Origin: Polyodon spathula
Taxonomy: Eukaryota > Chordata > Actinopteri > Acipenseriformes > Polyodontidae
Assembly: GCF_017654505.1 (NCBI RefSeq)
Contig: NC_054559.1
Location: forward strand, 9,218,781-9,282,780
Reading direction: 5' to 3'
DNA: 64,000 nt
The translations under genes and the position numbers were made by a program. Each line of letters starts with the position of its first letter. Within the stretch, counting starts at the first letter, position 1. The notes beneath the pieces are model-generated. The model was given only the letters and a program-made list of their open reading frames with translations, was not told where the DNA came from and ran no database searches. Shown one piece after another: positions 12,037 through 23,309 of this stretch.

Positions 12037-12395
12037 ACTAGTGCAGGGGTGGCCAACCCTAGTCCCGGAGAGCCACAATCCAGCAGGTTTTATAGGTAAC
12101 CCTTAAATCATCAATTTCTGAAGAATGTAAGTTGTTGACCAATTTAACAAGCTGATTTGTTCGATTAAATCAGGAGGGGTCGGCTCTGGTCCATGAGAGC
12201 TGCAGGGTGTTCAGGTTTTTGTTCCAAATTATCTCAAAATTACTTAACTGAAGAAATTACTACTTACACTGAAAACAAAATACTGCTTAACTAGTCACAA
12301 TTAAATTATTCCAAGTCTTTAGAAATTGATGATTAAGGGTCACCTATAAACCCTGCTGGATTGTGTCGATCCAGGACTGGGGTTGGCACTAGTGC
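12037..12395. mobile_element. hAT-type MITE with 8-bp target duplication
   Basis: ACTAGTGC occurs at 12037-12044 and 12388-12395. Between them the ends are long inverted repeats: AGGGGTGGCCAACCCTAGTC on the left matches the reverse complement of the right end through CACAATCCAGCAGGTTTATAGGT and the CATCAATTTCT that follows (about 80 bases, imperfect). An 8-bp duplication and a CAGGGGTGGCCAAC start fit hAT elements. A second related terminus (GGAGGGGTCGGCTCTGGTCC) starts near 12173, suggesting a nested copy. Confidence 0.75.
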
Positions 12396-13735
12396 TTACT
12401 TTCTCGTCAGTATAGGTGAAAGTGTTACATTCTGATTATGTGCCCAAACCCAAAGCCTACCTCACTTTGTAATAGTAAGTATACTGGTGCTGTCAGCTGA
12501 ACCACTTTACTGACTGGAACCTAGGACACTGATAAAGAGGATGCTGTGGAAAGCATGAGAATTCCAGGACAACAATAGCAGCAGTTTAGTCTGCTAACCT
12601 TATTCAGTTAGCTATTTAAATTCAATCAGAAGGTTAATGGATTCCTGTTATTTGCAAAGCCTTGACAAAGCCAGTGTTTTAGGTCACCAATTACAGCGTC
12701 TAGGAATGTAAGCATAAGTTTATCATAGATGTGTTAAAAATGCACACAGCTGTTATATTACAACGTTATTATAGGAGCACAAACATGCATTTGAATACCA
12801 TATTGATAACTTCCATAAGTGTGCTTTCTTTCAGTTCCATGCCTCTTCTGTTTAGTGGCCAGAGAATGTCTTCTGGAAAGAAGAACCACTGTACCGTGTA
12901 TGGATTTTAAAAAAGAGGCATATTTAACTTGGTTGCTATTATTACAATCACTATTTTTTCTGTTATCAAACATTAAAAATGCCAACTGTTTTATAGCAAC
13001 ACCTTCTGCTTCTCTTTTTTTATGATTATTATTTACTAAAGCTTTTCAGTCTCAGGATTCTTAACTCCAGATACACAAACCATGTCACAAAATGATAACA
13101 TTGCACTACGGTAATACAACTGGCAGGATACACAGGGTTAAGACAGAAACGGCAGGCCTTGACTGGCTTATTTATAAGCTGAAATGAATTTCTAGAGTTC
13201 AGAAGAACTCTAATCCCCTACCCCACCTCCTACGAATATGCAATTAAAAAAAGGAAAAGCTAAGTGATAGTTTACTAATGTGTGTACCTTTCCTCTTAAT
13301 CCAAACGTTCAATCCATCTCAGAACAAAAAGGACTATAAATAATAACACAGCTTATATGATTCAGGTGGTCTTAGCGCTGTCTCTATTAGACAGGGGTAC
13401 ATATCAAATTATTAGCAGAAATGTGTGGGTATGTTCAGTACTGCAACCACTAGTGTGATTACTTGATGTAAGTCCTTCTCTTTTTTATGAGCAAGAAAGA
13501 GACTTAAAAGATAAGTTAATAACACATCAAGACAGCAGTAGCCCACTTTTTCTCTGACATTTGAAGTGCTCACTTCACAGTTAAATATATCAAGATTAAG
13601 TATGTGGCTTTAAAGCTGTGAAGTAGTTTGTAACATTTTTAATTCTGTATAATTTGTTTGCAGATGTCTTTTTTTGTAAGTGTGACAGATATCGTCTATT
13701 TTACAGGGCAGGAGCCCGAGCTATAAGAATTGCTT
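12396..13735. other. Intergenic, no feature seen
   Basis: AT-rich single-copy-looking sequence. Frames at 12758-13025 on both strands show no family. Confidence 0.5.
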
Positions 13736-13739
13736 GTTA

Positions 13740-15960
13740 GATCGTAGATATAGAGAAGAGACCGCTAGAAAAAACATATGAAAGGGTTGGCATGCTTGTC
13801 TTGCTTGATGTGGCCTCCAAGACTGTGCACAGCATCCCACGAGGATAGAATAGGTAGTGGATGCAAACCTGAAAATGAAAGGACAGAAGAGTAGTTACCA
13901 TGGCTATTGGAGAGCTGCTTGTGGTGGGAGCAGAGAGCCTCCCTCAGGGAATCTGAAAAGAGGTAGAAAGTAGAAAGGTTAGTTAGGACATTGAGCAATA
14001 AACAGCAGGCTATGTCCTGAGTGGATAATAGGAAGAAAGAATGGGGCCTCTGTTTGAGGTAAGGCATAGCGTATGAGCTGAGAAAGGATAAGTATACCTG
14101 TGGGTCCCCACTTTCTTGTACGATGAGAACCCCCCTTATCCAAACACAGAGGTGGCATAGCCTGACCCGAGGTCGGGGTAGTGAGATCACTTGTCCCCCA
14201 AAAGAAGAACCCCCACCCCCCCTTTGGCTTCACAGAAGTTCCCCAAAACCGCGCGACAAATAAGAAAAAGACCACATGCCAAAGCACCAGAAAAAAACAC
14301 ACAAGACAACACTAAGAAAAAGGAGGTTAGATAGATGTATGGATTATGTGTATGTGTAACTATACCTACATCTCTCTCACTCAGTGGAGAGGAACAAAAA
14401 CCCTTGTGGGAGGAAACCCCAGATATCCCCGCTCCAGGCAAGCTAGCAATACTTTGTTGAGCTGTGGAAATGTCAGAAATGGAAGAGAAAACATACAAGT
14501 CAACTGCTGGAGAAGACCAGCGCCCCAGACTCTTAATGAGATGCTGGTTGATTCTCGGCTTGGCTGTCAATGTTACTGCCCTGATCCTGAGGAGAGAGGA
14601 GTGTAAAACTGGGGTGGGAGGCCTGCCTTGGAGATCAGGGAGGTCAGACAGGAAGAGAACCAGTGTCTTGATACAACTGAACGGGAAGAGTCCATGAACA
14701 GCGGGTCTGGTGAGAGGAGGGGTTTTCTGCGCACAAGGTATCTAGACATGGAGCTGTAAAGGCAGGAAAGTTGATCTTTGACAGCTGAATGAACTGGCCT
14801 TGACAGAGCTGATCTGTCTTGAAAGTGTGTAATAGGAGCATAAAGTGGGATCCGGGAACCAGTAAGGGGTCGCGGGAATGGATGCTGATGGAGGGAAAAC
14901 TGGCGATTGATGGAACTGTGAACCCTGCACATCTGAGGAATCTGAAGACAGCAGTTAAACACATTGTTTCCATGAGCAGGTTGCTGAAAGGACTGAAGCA
15001 GCCATTTTGAAGGATTTGCATTAAAGTGAATAAAATGTCCATGGATATAGGTAGCTACGATGAGGAAGCTGGGGCAGTGTCAGACGGTCTGCCCGAATAG
15101 ACAGCAAGATAGGGGAAGAAACTGCCAATAAGCAATACTGATACTGGATCCCACTAATGTATGACTTAGTTATGCCTGGAGCCAGATTGAGAGAGTCCTT
15201 TGCATGTGCGATGAAAGCGAGGAACCAGTTTTGACTGAACGGAATACAAAGAATCTGATTTTGAGCACATAAGACGGAATAGCAGTTCTAGCCTATAGTG
15301 TAAGATGACCTTGTGGAAGGAGTGAGAGCTGAAGCCATGTAGTTTCTGGCAGATTAAATGAGCTTGGAATCGAAGTTGTGGACCAGAAGAAATGACGACT
15401 GGGGAGGAATGCTGGACCTGGAGGAAATGGCAATTGCTGCAGAGCTGGAAGCAACACATTTGTCCATATTGTTAAGCAGTGTATAATTAAAGCAATTGAA
15501 CCCACAATGGGGTGAATGAGGGACTTCATGTCCTCAAAAATGTTTTTATGAAGCTGAAGGATGGGATCTGTTTCAGCTGCATCTCCAGGTTGCTGAACTG
15601 CTGTGCTGGGAGAGGAAGCGGTGACCAAAACTGAAGAGGGAGGGTACCTGCAAGAAGCAGGGAACATGGGTGTACCATATATGAAGGTACAGTAAATATT
15701 GAACCGCGCCATGCGATTGCTTCTGGCTAGGATATTGATATTGTTGTCATGCAGGTTTTTAAAAGTTTATTTTTTTATTTTTTTTTCATTAAACTGAGCA
15801 AAGAACGGGTTGTGGCGTATGCAGAAAAGCAAAACACTTGACAAGGGAGATAGGTGTGATTGGGCTTTAAATATGAAGCAGATGATGATTGACAGGAGCC
15901 AAAAATTAGAAGAGCCCTAGCTCCTGTCCCCCCAAACCTCACTTAAAGGTTAACATTTAA
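13740..15960 (-). pseudogene. Tyrosine-recombinase mobile element remnant (DIRS/Ngaro/Crypton-type)
   Basis: Minus-strand frames from about 15040 down to 14370 resemble the YR family of fish and invertebrate mobile elements: FRFLRCAGFTVPS (box A with its arginine), then FKTDQLCQGQFIQL, then DPLFMDSSRSVVSRHWF, then ISKAGLPPQFYTP, then HLIKSLGRWSSPAVDLYV. The expected H-x-x-R motif after FYTP is lost, and the order is split over frameshifts, so it is inactive. Upstream minus-strand frames (15293-15712) may be the N-terminal part. Element ends were not found; the borders given follow the change in composition. Confidence 0.65.
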
Positions 15961-16138
15961 AAAGTGTAACCGTATTTGTCACAGACTTGTATTCTGTAAT
16001 TACCTGCATTTAGCTTGCAGATGGACTGAAATGTGAAATAGCAAAGCGCTTTGCTACCTGTCAATTCACACTAGAAGAGTAGAGTACCACCAACTGGAAA
16101 AAGCTGGTAGAGCCCGCACTTTTAAACTTGCATTCCAT

Positions 16139-16445
16139 GGGCCTCATTTTCGAAAGGGCACTAAACTTTATGGTGCACAACAATTGCAATTACTGTGCAC
16201 GTTAATGACTTCAGTATTTAATATTGCAATTTTATTCATTATCGCGTGCGATACTTGACACATTATGGTGTGCACTAAATGTAATGCTTCACACTATGGT
16301 AATCAAAATGAATATGTGATTTTTATGGTAATGCATGCTGATGTATTTAAATGAACATCCAGCTCAGAATATCGAGATGAGCTGTATTCACATGGTATTT
16401 ACTAAAGGGCGTTAATTTTAGTGCCCATTAAAGTAGAGGTTTAGA
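16139..16445. mobile_element. Possible Harbinger-like MITE or terminus
   Basis: Starts GGGCCTCATTTTCGAAAGGG and contains near 16400 TTTACTAAAGGGCGTTAATT, both reminiscent of PIF/Harbinger ends in fish. A related sequence lies inverted at 21680-21950. No clear 3-bp target duplication was confirmed. Confidence 0.3.
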
Positions 16446-16744
16446 GTTTAAACGTTAGTGTCAAACGTTTTTAATTTTGCTTAATCGTTAAACTTTGTCA
16501 AAAATGTGCTTACTTTTGTCACATGGCACCACTGTCATTGGATATTCACCTCCCAATGTCCAGCCTGTTTTTGGGCACGTGACAAGTCTGCGGCTACAGA
16601 AGCCAAGAGTGTAAGACTGGAGATCGAAGGCTTCTCTGTGGTGGCTTAGCTATGGGTGGGCAGTGCGTGCGCAGCTTCAAAATACATCTTTACTGAAGGC
16701 ATTACAGCCCCTAACACGTGACAATCAAAAAATAAAGACATAAG

Positions 16745-16830
16745 GCTATTTATGTATTTAATTTATATTATAGCGCCTTTCATAGCATTGTATTTCAAAG
16801 CGCCTTACAGACAGTATGCAACATGATCAA
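16745..16830 (-). repeat. Non-LTR retrotransposon 3'-tail-like fragment
   Basis: The pair of AAGGCGC-type boxes (GCGCTTTGAAATAC and GAAAGGCGCTATAA on the minus strand) matches a 3' tail widespread in fish LINEs and SINEs. A plus-strand relative is at 17080-17140. Confidence 0.4.
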
Positions 16831-17079
16831 GAAATAAAACAGTAAAATCACAAAATTAATAACATACAGTTTATATTATTAAAAACAATAAATAGCAGAG
16901 CAGAACATCTAGATCAGTCCATTTTAAAAACACAGGAAATAAGAAAATACAAGATTGCGTGTGCTAGTTTATCTTATTTTTTCTTCTGACCTAAAACAAT
17001 ATTTTTTTTTCATGGCTTTTATAGGATTGTAAGCTTATTTACTATGATTTTTTTTTTATTATTATTTTTTCATTACTGA

Positions 17080-17140
17080 CAGCGCTTTGTGATTCTCTTG
17101 AAAGGCGCTATATAAGTTTAATTAATTATTATTATTAAAA
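17080..17140 (+). repeat. Non-LTR retrotransposon 3'-tail-like fragment
   Basis: CAGCGCTTTGTGATTCTCTT then GAAAGGCGCTATATAAG, followed by (ATT)n. This is the same tail type as 16745-16830, in the opposite orientation. Confidence 0.4.
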
Positions 17141-17178
17141 TGGCCAGATTTTTTTTTTTTTTTAATTTTCATTTATAA

Positions 17179-17205
17179 TTAAAAAAAAAAAAAAAAAAAA
17201 AAAAA
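17179..17205. repeat. Poly(A) run
   Basis: About 27 A residues, preceded by a poly(T) run at 17151-17163. Confidence 0.95.
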
Positions 17206-17559
17206 CATTTTGGTGAAAATAATGTATTTGGTTTGATTCTGTGATTGAAAGGTTTTAACCGCAGACCTGAGACAATGTATCAGTTGGATTGCCTGAGAAC
17301 GTAACAATTAGTTTGAAAGATTGCAACGAATTAAAATACAGCACTAAAACTAACAGGTTGTGAAACCAGTTAAAGAAAACAACTTACCCTCATTTCTGAA
17401 ACAATTATTATTTTAACCCCATAATGCCTCAAATGTTTCTATAACTTTATATAACTAGATTAATAGAGAGTTGGCTAAACATTTGTGGCAAATCAAATGA
17501 ATAGATTACTAACAGTAAGCGACAGCCTATAGACGTATTTCAGGGTACAAGATCCATCC

Positions 17560-18680
17560 TGCTTTCCCTCACACAGCTCGTTGTCTACAGCGTTGTCAGT
17601 TCGTTTTCTCTCCTTGTGTTTTCGTTTTCTAGCTATCGCTGAATCTGTCAAACGTACTTAAACTTCGTCTTCTCATTCTCTCGTCTGACTCAGATTCTCA
17701 TCCTTCAGCTTCTTTCTCACTGCAGATGCTGCATCGCCAGGTATGAAGCCTGCAACTATCGAATCTCTAACCGCGCTGTTCAAAGCGCCGCTCCATTATT
17801 CAACCTCTGGCACGTCTCCGTTATAAAGATCGGCCCTCCGCCAAACTTTTTAAAGTTCTGCTCGACAAAGGCATCTTCATTCCCGTCGGCAGCAACCGCC
17901 TTGCCTTTAACATCTATTGTGAAGCTTTGTTTGTCTTTTCCTCTGCCTTCAAATGGTAGATCAACACGATTCTTAAAGCTATTTTCTCCTCTGTAGCAGT
18001 TCAGTGTTAAAGAAGCAGTAGTGTGTCTCTCTCCCCCACCTTCTACAACACAATCACACAATTTACACTCTCTTCTCTTTGAGACCCCATTGCAGCCTCT
18101 GTTCCCTTAACCTCCGCCTCTGCAGTAGATCTGTCGATCATCTCGTTTGCGTCTGTTCCCCACGTGGGTTCCTGGTTTAGCAATTCACTGCTACTTACAT
18201 TCAAAAATCGTAATGGGTAAGGACATACATTTGGTTTCAATTCCCAGTGCAGGAAGCCCAGCTTTGCTCTCATTCTAGTTTCAAGCTTTGTAACGTATTA
18301 CGTGAAGCCTAGTCGCATATCACAACTTTCAAAACAAACCATTACTGAAGAAAAAAGCATAAACTCCAAGGACCCAGCTGTGCTGCAACTTTCCACAGGC
18401 CATGGTTACCACGGCAACCCATCACTACCGGGAGAGTTAAGTTGCCGTAGTAACCAGGCAGTTTCATGAGGCCCTGTGAGTTCTGTGCCTCAGTTTTGCA
18501 ATCTTCCAGCTTCCTGCCACTGCGTTTTCACTACTGGAGAGAGTAAATTCAACTCACCGAATTCGTGACATTTAAATCAACTACAGGTGCCTCGTGGACC
18601 TATGTTAACTTATTTAAATACATGCTTTACTGTCCATATGGATTCAATGTATTTAATAATAAATACAGTATATAAAGAAT
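17560..18680. other. Unassigned GC-balanced segment in the TE cluster
   Basis: Less AT-rich than its surroundings, with open stretches on both strands (e.g. minus 17780-18273). It precedes a DIRS RNase H fragment and may be an upstream part of the same element, but I recognise no gag or RT motif. It contains the paired X-box-like inverted repeat at 18404-18455. Confidence 0.3.
18404..18455. repeat. Inverted repeat made of two RFX X-box-like sites
   Basis: GGTTACCACGGCAAC (18404-18418) and GTTGCCGTAGTAACC (18441-18455) are complementary at 14 of 15 positions around a 22-base spacer. Each matches the X-box consensus GTNRCC-N(0-3)-RGYAAC well. Confidence 0.7.
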
Positions 18681-19019
18681 ATGCAAAATGTCTTCACAGA
18701 TAGACAGACGACACTCAGCAGGCCACGCCCCACTTCCCTGTACTGACGAGCAGCCTGTGATTTCAACACCCCCTTCTACCAGGCATCACTCTGAAAATAC
18801 ATACTTGAAAGTAAAGATTTCAAAGTTACACTCAAGTCACGCGACATTAACTTCCACAGCGCCATCAAGAGCTGGAGCAATACTTTATTCTACATCATGG
18901 AGCTCTCAGTTAGATACAGGGGTACTGTGCTCTACGAGTATCATAAAGCATACTCCGCTAAAGCCACCACCATCTTATCATTCCACGTGAGCTGCTAGTC
19001 AGGTATGGAAACCATGTAT

Positions 19020-19720
19020 TTTGATTTATCAGTTAAACCAGCCTCCTCCTTTGCAATGGACAATACACTCATAGACTGCTCCTGATCAAATCCATAGGTT
19101 TTGCAGCGGCCTCACAGCAATGCATTGTACATCTCTCCTGAAAGCAGCCTCATCTTTGGCTCCACCTAAATCACCTTAACAATTAAACACCAACATCAAC
19201 ATCCTAAGTTCTGGTTGGCAGACAATTGTGCAACAACCTCCTACAATCTCAAAGAGGCACTTCATGCAGCTTAAATTTGCTCATATCTCACAATGAGTTT
19301 CTTTTCACTCACTTCAGCAAATCTCTGCTCTCTGCAGCAGGCCACTGCCCACTGCTGATGGTAGTTCACCACACACTGTTACAGATCACTGCTTCAGCAA
19401 ATCTCTGCTCTCATCGAAGCAAGAAAGGATATTAAGATGTGGGCTACTTTAATTCTTCACTGGAACGGCCTGTCTTTATTCTATGAAGACCTGATTCCAG
19501 CTCCTCGTGATTTTAATCTCTTTACTGACACTTCATTTTTAGGATTCGGGGGTTACCTAGGGACTGAACGGTTCTCTAGTGAATCAAACTGTATCCCTAC
19601 CTACATTCATTTCTTACTGTAAGCCATATGACAGTTTCCCTTTATATCTTAAATTAGTAAAACTGAGTTTCTCAAAATTGGACGTACAAGTCAGTTCTTA
19701 CAAGATAACGCTTCGGGTTT
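19020..19720 (+). pseudogene. DIRS-type RT/RNase H remnant
   Basis: From about 19420 the plus strand reads EARKDIKMWATL, then HWNGLSLFYEDL, then FNLFTDTSFLGFGGYLG (the LFTD with RNase H aspartate) and FSSE. This is the RNase H end typical of DIRS-like YR retrotransposons. Preceding frames (LLIKSIGFAAASQQC region near 19080) look like a decayed RT. Stops and shifts are frequent. Extent is approximate. Confidence 0.55.
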
Positions 19721-20359
19721 GTACCACTGATCTATAAATACTGGATAGCGCATGACACTGTCAGGCTATAGCAAGTGTTGAAGTCACTGGAAGTTTGCCG
19801 TGGCCATCTTACCACAACCAACAAACCCTCTCCTACTATAGTTTGTGTATTAAATTCTCTGTTCATTTAAACAATACACCTCGCTGTTCGCTGGCAAGAC
19901 CTTCCACTTGCAGTATTCATTTTAGGTTCATAAAAAAATAAAATAAAAATATATAAACATATACATCGTAATATACCTGAAACTGTCTATAGAAAATATA
20001 TACAGGCCAATATACTCAAATATACTGCTTTACACAAAACTCCCCAAACTCCCAACTTCAGTACTCCAATAAGTGTGCAGGCATGGTTTTAATCAATTAA
20101 TCAATATATAACTTAATGTATTTTATAGTACAAAAATAGGCAGATATAACTAGAAGCAGCTTTTCTAAAACTGACAAACTCAAGATCACAAATGTAATGG
20201 AGGATATAGAAGAGCATGGTATTTTACTTTCAATGGAAATCTCAAACAGTAAAAAAAAAAAATAAATAAAAAATAAAAGCAAGATGTCAGAGTATATAAT
20301 GCTAAGTCTCAATAATTAACTTACTGGTATATTCCAAAATATAACTTTTTTAACAGCAG

Positions 20360-21145
20360 TGGGAAAAACATGATACTGGTAAGCTGTGAAAATGTGATTT
20401 AGTAAACAGAAACAGTACCACTATGAAATGTACCTTTTTATGACTTCTGTCCAGACACTGCACACTTGATAACAATTGTGTTCTAATTCTCAACTTTTCC
20501 CACATAATGCCTATTGATACAGAACGCAGTGTAATACATTTGGTACTTCTGCCTTTCCTTTTCTTACATTTTGTACAGCACTCTGCTAGCCACTTTTTTG
20601 CCCAGTCATATATGGTGGTGCACCATCTCTTGCAATTCCAGTTACTTTCTTCCATGGTAATTCTGCACATTCCATGGTTTCTTTAAGTTAAACAAAGTCC
20701 TTTCCCATGGTTGTGTTGTTCATGCTTAAACTTAAAAGCTCTTCAATCACATTGCAGTTAATCTTACCTGCCATTTTAGTAATACGCTCAGCAACCCTGT
20801 TACGAAAGAGACTGACGTTAGGATTTTTAATTTTTTTTTTTTTTTTTTTGGGCACACTACATCAGCTGTTTTAAGCATTCACCTTTTAATAAATTCACCA
20901 TCTGAAAAGGTTTAGCAGCACATATGCAATCTCTTTGCTAACAATGCAATTGACAACCACAGCACTTTAATTTTTGCCAATGTTAGTCAGACATTGTATG
21001 TTATAATCTTTCATAACTGCAGCCGTTGCATTGCAAATCAGACATATTGCCTTGCCGTTAGAATTATTCAGCGAAAAAATAATTATCTGGCTAACGATTT
21101 TGGAATCTTCTGTGTACCGTGTCCACCTTTCGCTTCCATGACATC
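20360..21145 (-). pseudogene. hAT transposase remnant with BED-type finger (GTF2IRD2-like family)
   Basis: Minus-strand reading, with frameshifts: NGKAICLICNATAAVMKDYN (BED zinc finger C-x2-C), then FSDGEFIKR-MLKTADVVCPKK, then SLFRNRVAERITKMAG, then IEELLSLSMNNTTMGKDF, then ECAELPWKKVTGIARDGAP, then ALCGK. This order is that of hAT transposases related to GTF2IRD2/ZBED. A poly(A/T) run near 20828-20850 interrupts it. The C-terminal dimerisation domain is missing. Confidence 0.7.
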
Positions 21146-21680
21146 TCCAAATACTTTTTGTCTACTGGTTTTAATTTTTACACAAAGTAAAACACAGGTA
21201 AATAGTTTAAATAAGCCTTCGCTTCGCTAGCCTAATCAAATTTACGCGCTCTGTACTGTTACACGTGTACGTGAGAAAACTGATCCTGTGTGCCATTTGA
21301 TTGGCTATTTTACTACCTCTGTGAGCTGTGATTGGCTCAATGGCAATGTCACTCATACAATGCAGATTGCACATGTTGAAAACGTCATGTTATGTTACAT
21401 AATTAAATAATTCCAAAACGAACAAGTACATCATGCAATATTAGAAACTAATGGGCGAGCAGCCAAAAATTGCTCCGCGGGCTGTATGCATTATAGGAGA
21501 AATAATAATTTTTTCTTCTCTTTTTCAGAGAAGGAATACATGTTAAAATTAAAAGGCATAAAAGGTAAGCAGTGCAGTTTCATTTTACGTTGCCTCTGCT
21601 TGTCCATTGCCGAATGCGTGTCTGGATTGTTCATTTTCGGTCAATGTAAGCCACCTTCACAAAGCTACTGACCAAAAGAT
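21146..21680. other. hAT 5' flank and unassigned DNA
   Basis: The segment near 21450-21485 (GGGCGAGCAGCCAAAAATTG, then CTCCGCGGGCTG) may be the start of the same hAT element read on the minus strand. No terminal repeat pair was matched. Confidence 0.25.
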
Positions 21681-21950
21681 ACGCCTGGACTGCTGGGGCT
21701 TTTGATATCACGGTGGTCACGGGTATGTCTCTGACATTATCGTGCACAATAAATTATAGCTCACAATACATGTAGTGCACACTGAATGGTATGTAAATTA
21801 GATAAATACTGTGAACGTATTTTAATGCTTTCTCTGTTAGTAAATGCGGTAGTAAATTTAGATTTATCGCGCACGTAAGGTCACTACTTTATGTGTGCGC
21901 TAACTCCAAAATGAGTGCCATTTCATAAATGAGGTTTCAAATACAAGTTA
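21680..21950. mobile_element. Possible Harbinger-like terminus, inverted relative of 16139-16445
   Basis: On the minus strand it begins AACCTCATTTATGAAATGGC and carries GCGCACACATAAAG and GTGCACTACATG. It is only loosely similar to the 16139 sequence. Could be an independent MITE. Confidence 0.25.
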
Positions 21951-21964
21951 CTCGTTTAAAAAAA

Positions 21965-21965
<1 letters not shown>

Positions 21966-22019
<54 letters not shown>
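21966..22019. repeat. (GT)n-(GA)n microsatellite
   Basis: Short GT run followed by about 20 GA units. Confidence 0.95.
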
Positions 22020-22021
<2 letters not shown>

Positions 22022-22636
22022 AACATTCAAGTAATACACAAATTAGTGTTACATGTTAATATGTTCTTTCAAGTAACACAGATATCTTAAAATTGTGTGT
22101 TTTAACAGTAAATCTGTTATTTACTCTACAGCCTCTGTATCCCTGAGTTCGCTATATCCCTGGAAGTTGGATCCCTAATGCATTTTAAAACACACTGTAT
22201 AACTAAAATTAGCCTTTTTTTCTGCAGCTTCTAAACCAAGCGATGATACTTGCAATCTTAGCAAAGTGTCTGAGGATGATCTTTTCAACTGATACAGTAT
22301 TTTGGTAATGGTTTTGAAGGAAACTGTCAACACACAGAAGTTTCAGTATATCAAGTAGTTATGTTTAAGTTATTTACAGTGTTCAAACTTTTTTTTTTAG
22401 ATAAGTGAATATTTTTTTTTTTTAATAAACTCCACATGTGTAATAGTCATTCATTGAAAGCTTACTTAACATCAAATAACATATGTGCCAAAAAGAAACC
22501 AGTAATCTCTGTATTTGGAAATATATTTGTATTTTAAGCAATATAACCAGTCATTCTCTAACTGTGTTTACCATCAGCAGAAGAAAGTACATTATTTATT
22601 TTATATTATATATAATCTATAATATAAAATAATAAC

Positions 22637-22639
<3 letters not shown>

Positions 22640-22688
<49 letters not shown>
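22640..22688. repeat. (AT)n microsatellite
   Basis: About 24 AT units. Confidence 0.97.
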
Positions 22689-22694
<6 letters not shown>

Positions 22695-22869
22695 TTCTAC
22701 CAAACTGCAGCACCATATTGTTTTGAGATAATTATAGATCTTAATAATATAATAATTCATACTTTGGTAGTAGAACATATTCTGCAACTTTAGGGTTATT
22801 TTAAAGTTTTAAAATTGAAATTGTGTTGCAGCAAGAATACCTCTGTTAAGAAAGGGGGAACAAGGCTAA

Positions 22870-23306
22870 AAGGCTAAAATATGCACAAGAACACAGAAAC
22901 TGGACTATGGAACAATGGCCAAAGGTGCTTTGGACTGGTGATGGATGGACAATGACACCTGTGCCTTCTGCCAGTTCTGTTGTCAACACTTGTCTTTTTT
23001 CTATTCCTTAAGGATATTATCTTCAAGTGTTGCTCATCCTGGTTAGACAGCTTTTTGGGTCTTCCAGTCCTGGGTTTGTCAATTACAGATGACGTTTCTC
23101 TATAATTGTTGATTATGCTTCGGATACCACACCTTAAAAATCAAGTGATGCAAGCTATTTCACTCAATGTTTTTCCTTCTTTATGCAAGTCAAAGTTGCT
23201 ATACTAGTAGAAATCACTAGTGGAGGCTTTAAGTAAATTGTTGATGCTCATAATGCATCAGAGTAGAAAAAAGCAACATGTCTAAGACTTTTGCACAGCA
23301 GTGTAT
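22870..23306 (-). mobile_element. Tc1-like transposon, short deleted copy
   Basis: On the minus strand the end reads TACACTGCTGTGCAAAAGTC then TTAGAC (a Tc1-type terminal repeat, plus coordinates 23280-23306). Further in, IIEKRH-type and DKPRTGRPKKLSNQDEQHL encode the second helix-turn-helix with its GRPKK hook, followed by RNRKKTSVD. The catalytic domain is absent and the left end is not recognisable. Confidence 0.7.
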
Positions 23307-23309
23307 ATT

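Noticed and set aside
14187..15712. Several minus-strand frames as separate host genes
   Set aside because: Together they resemble one decayed tyrosine recombinase of a mobile element. No exon borders.
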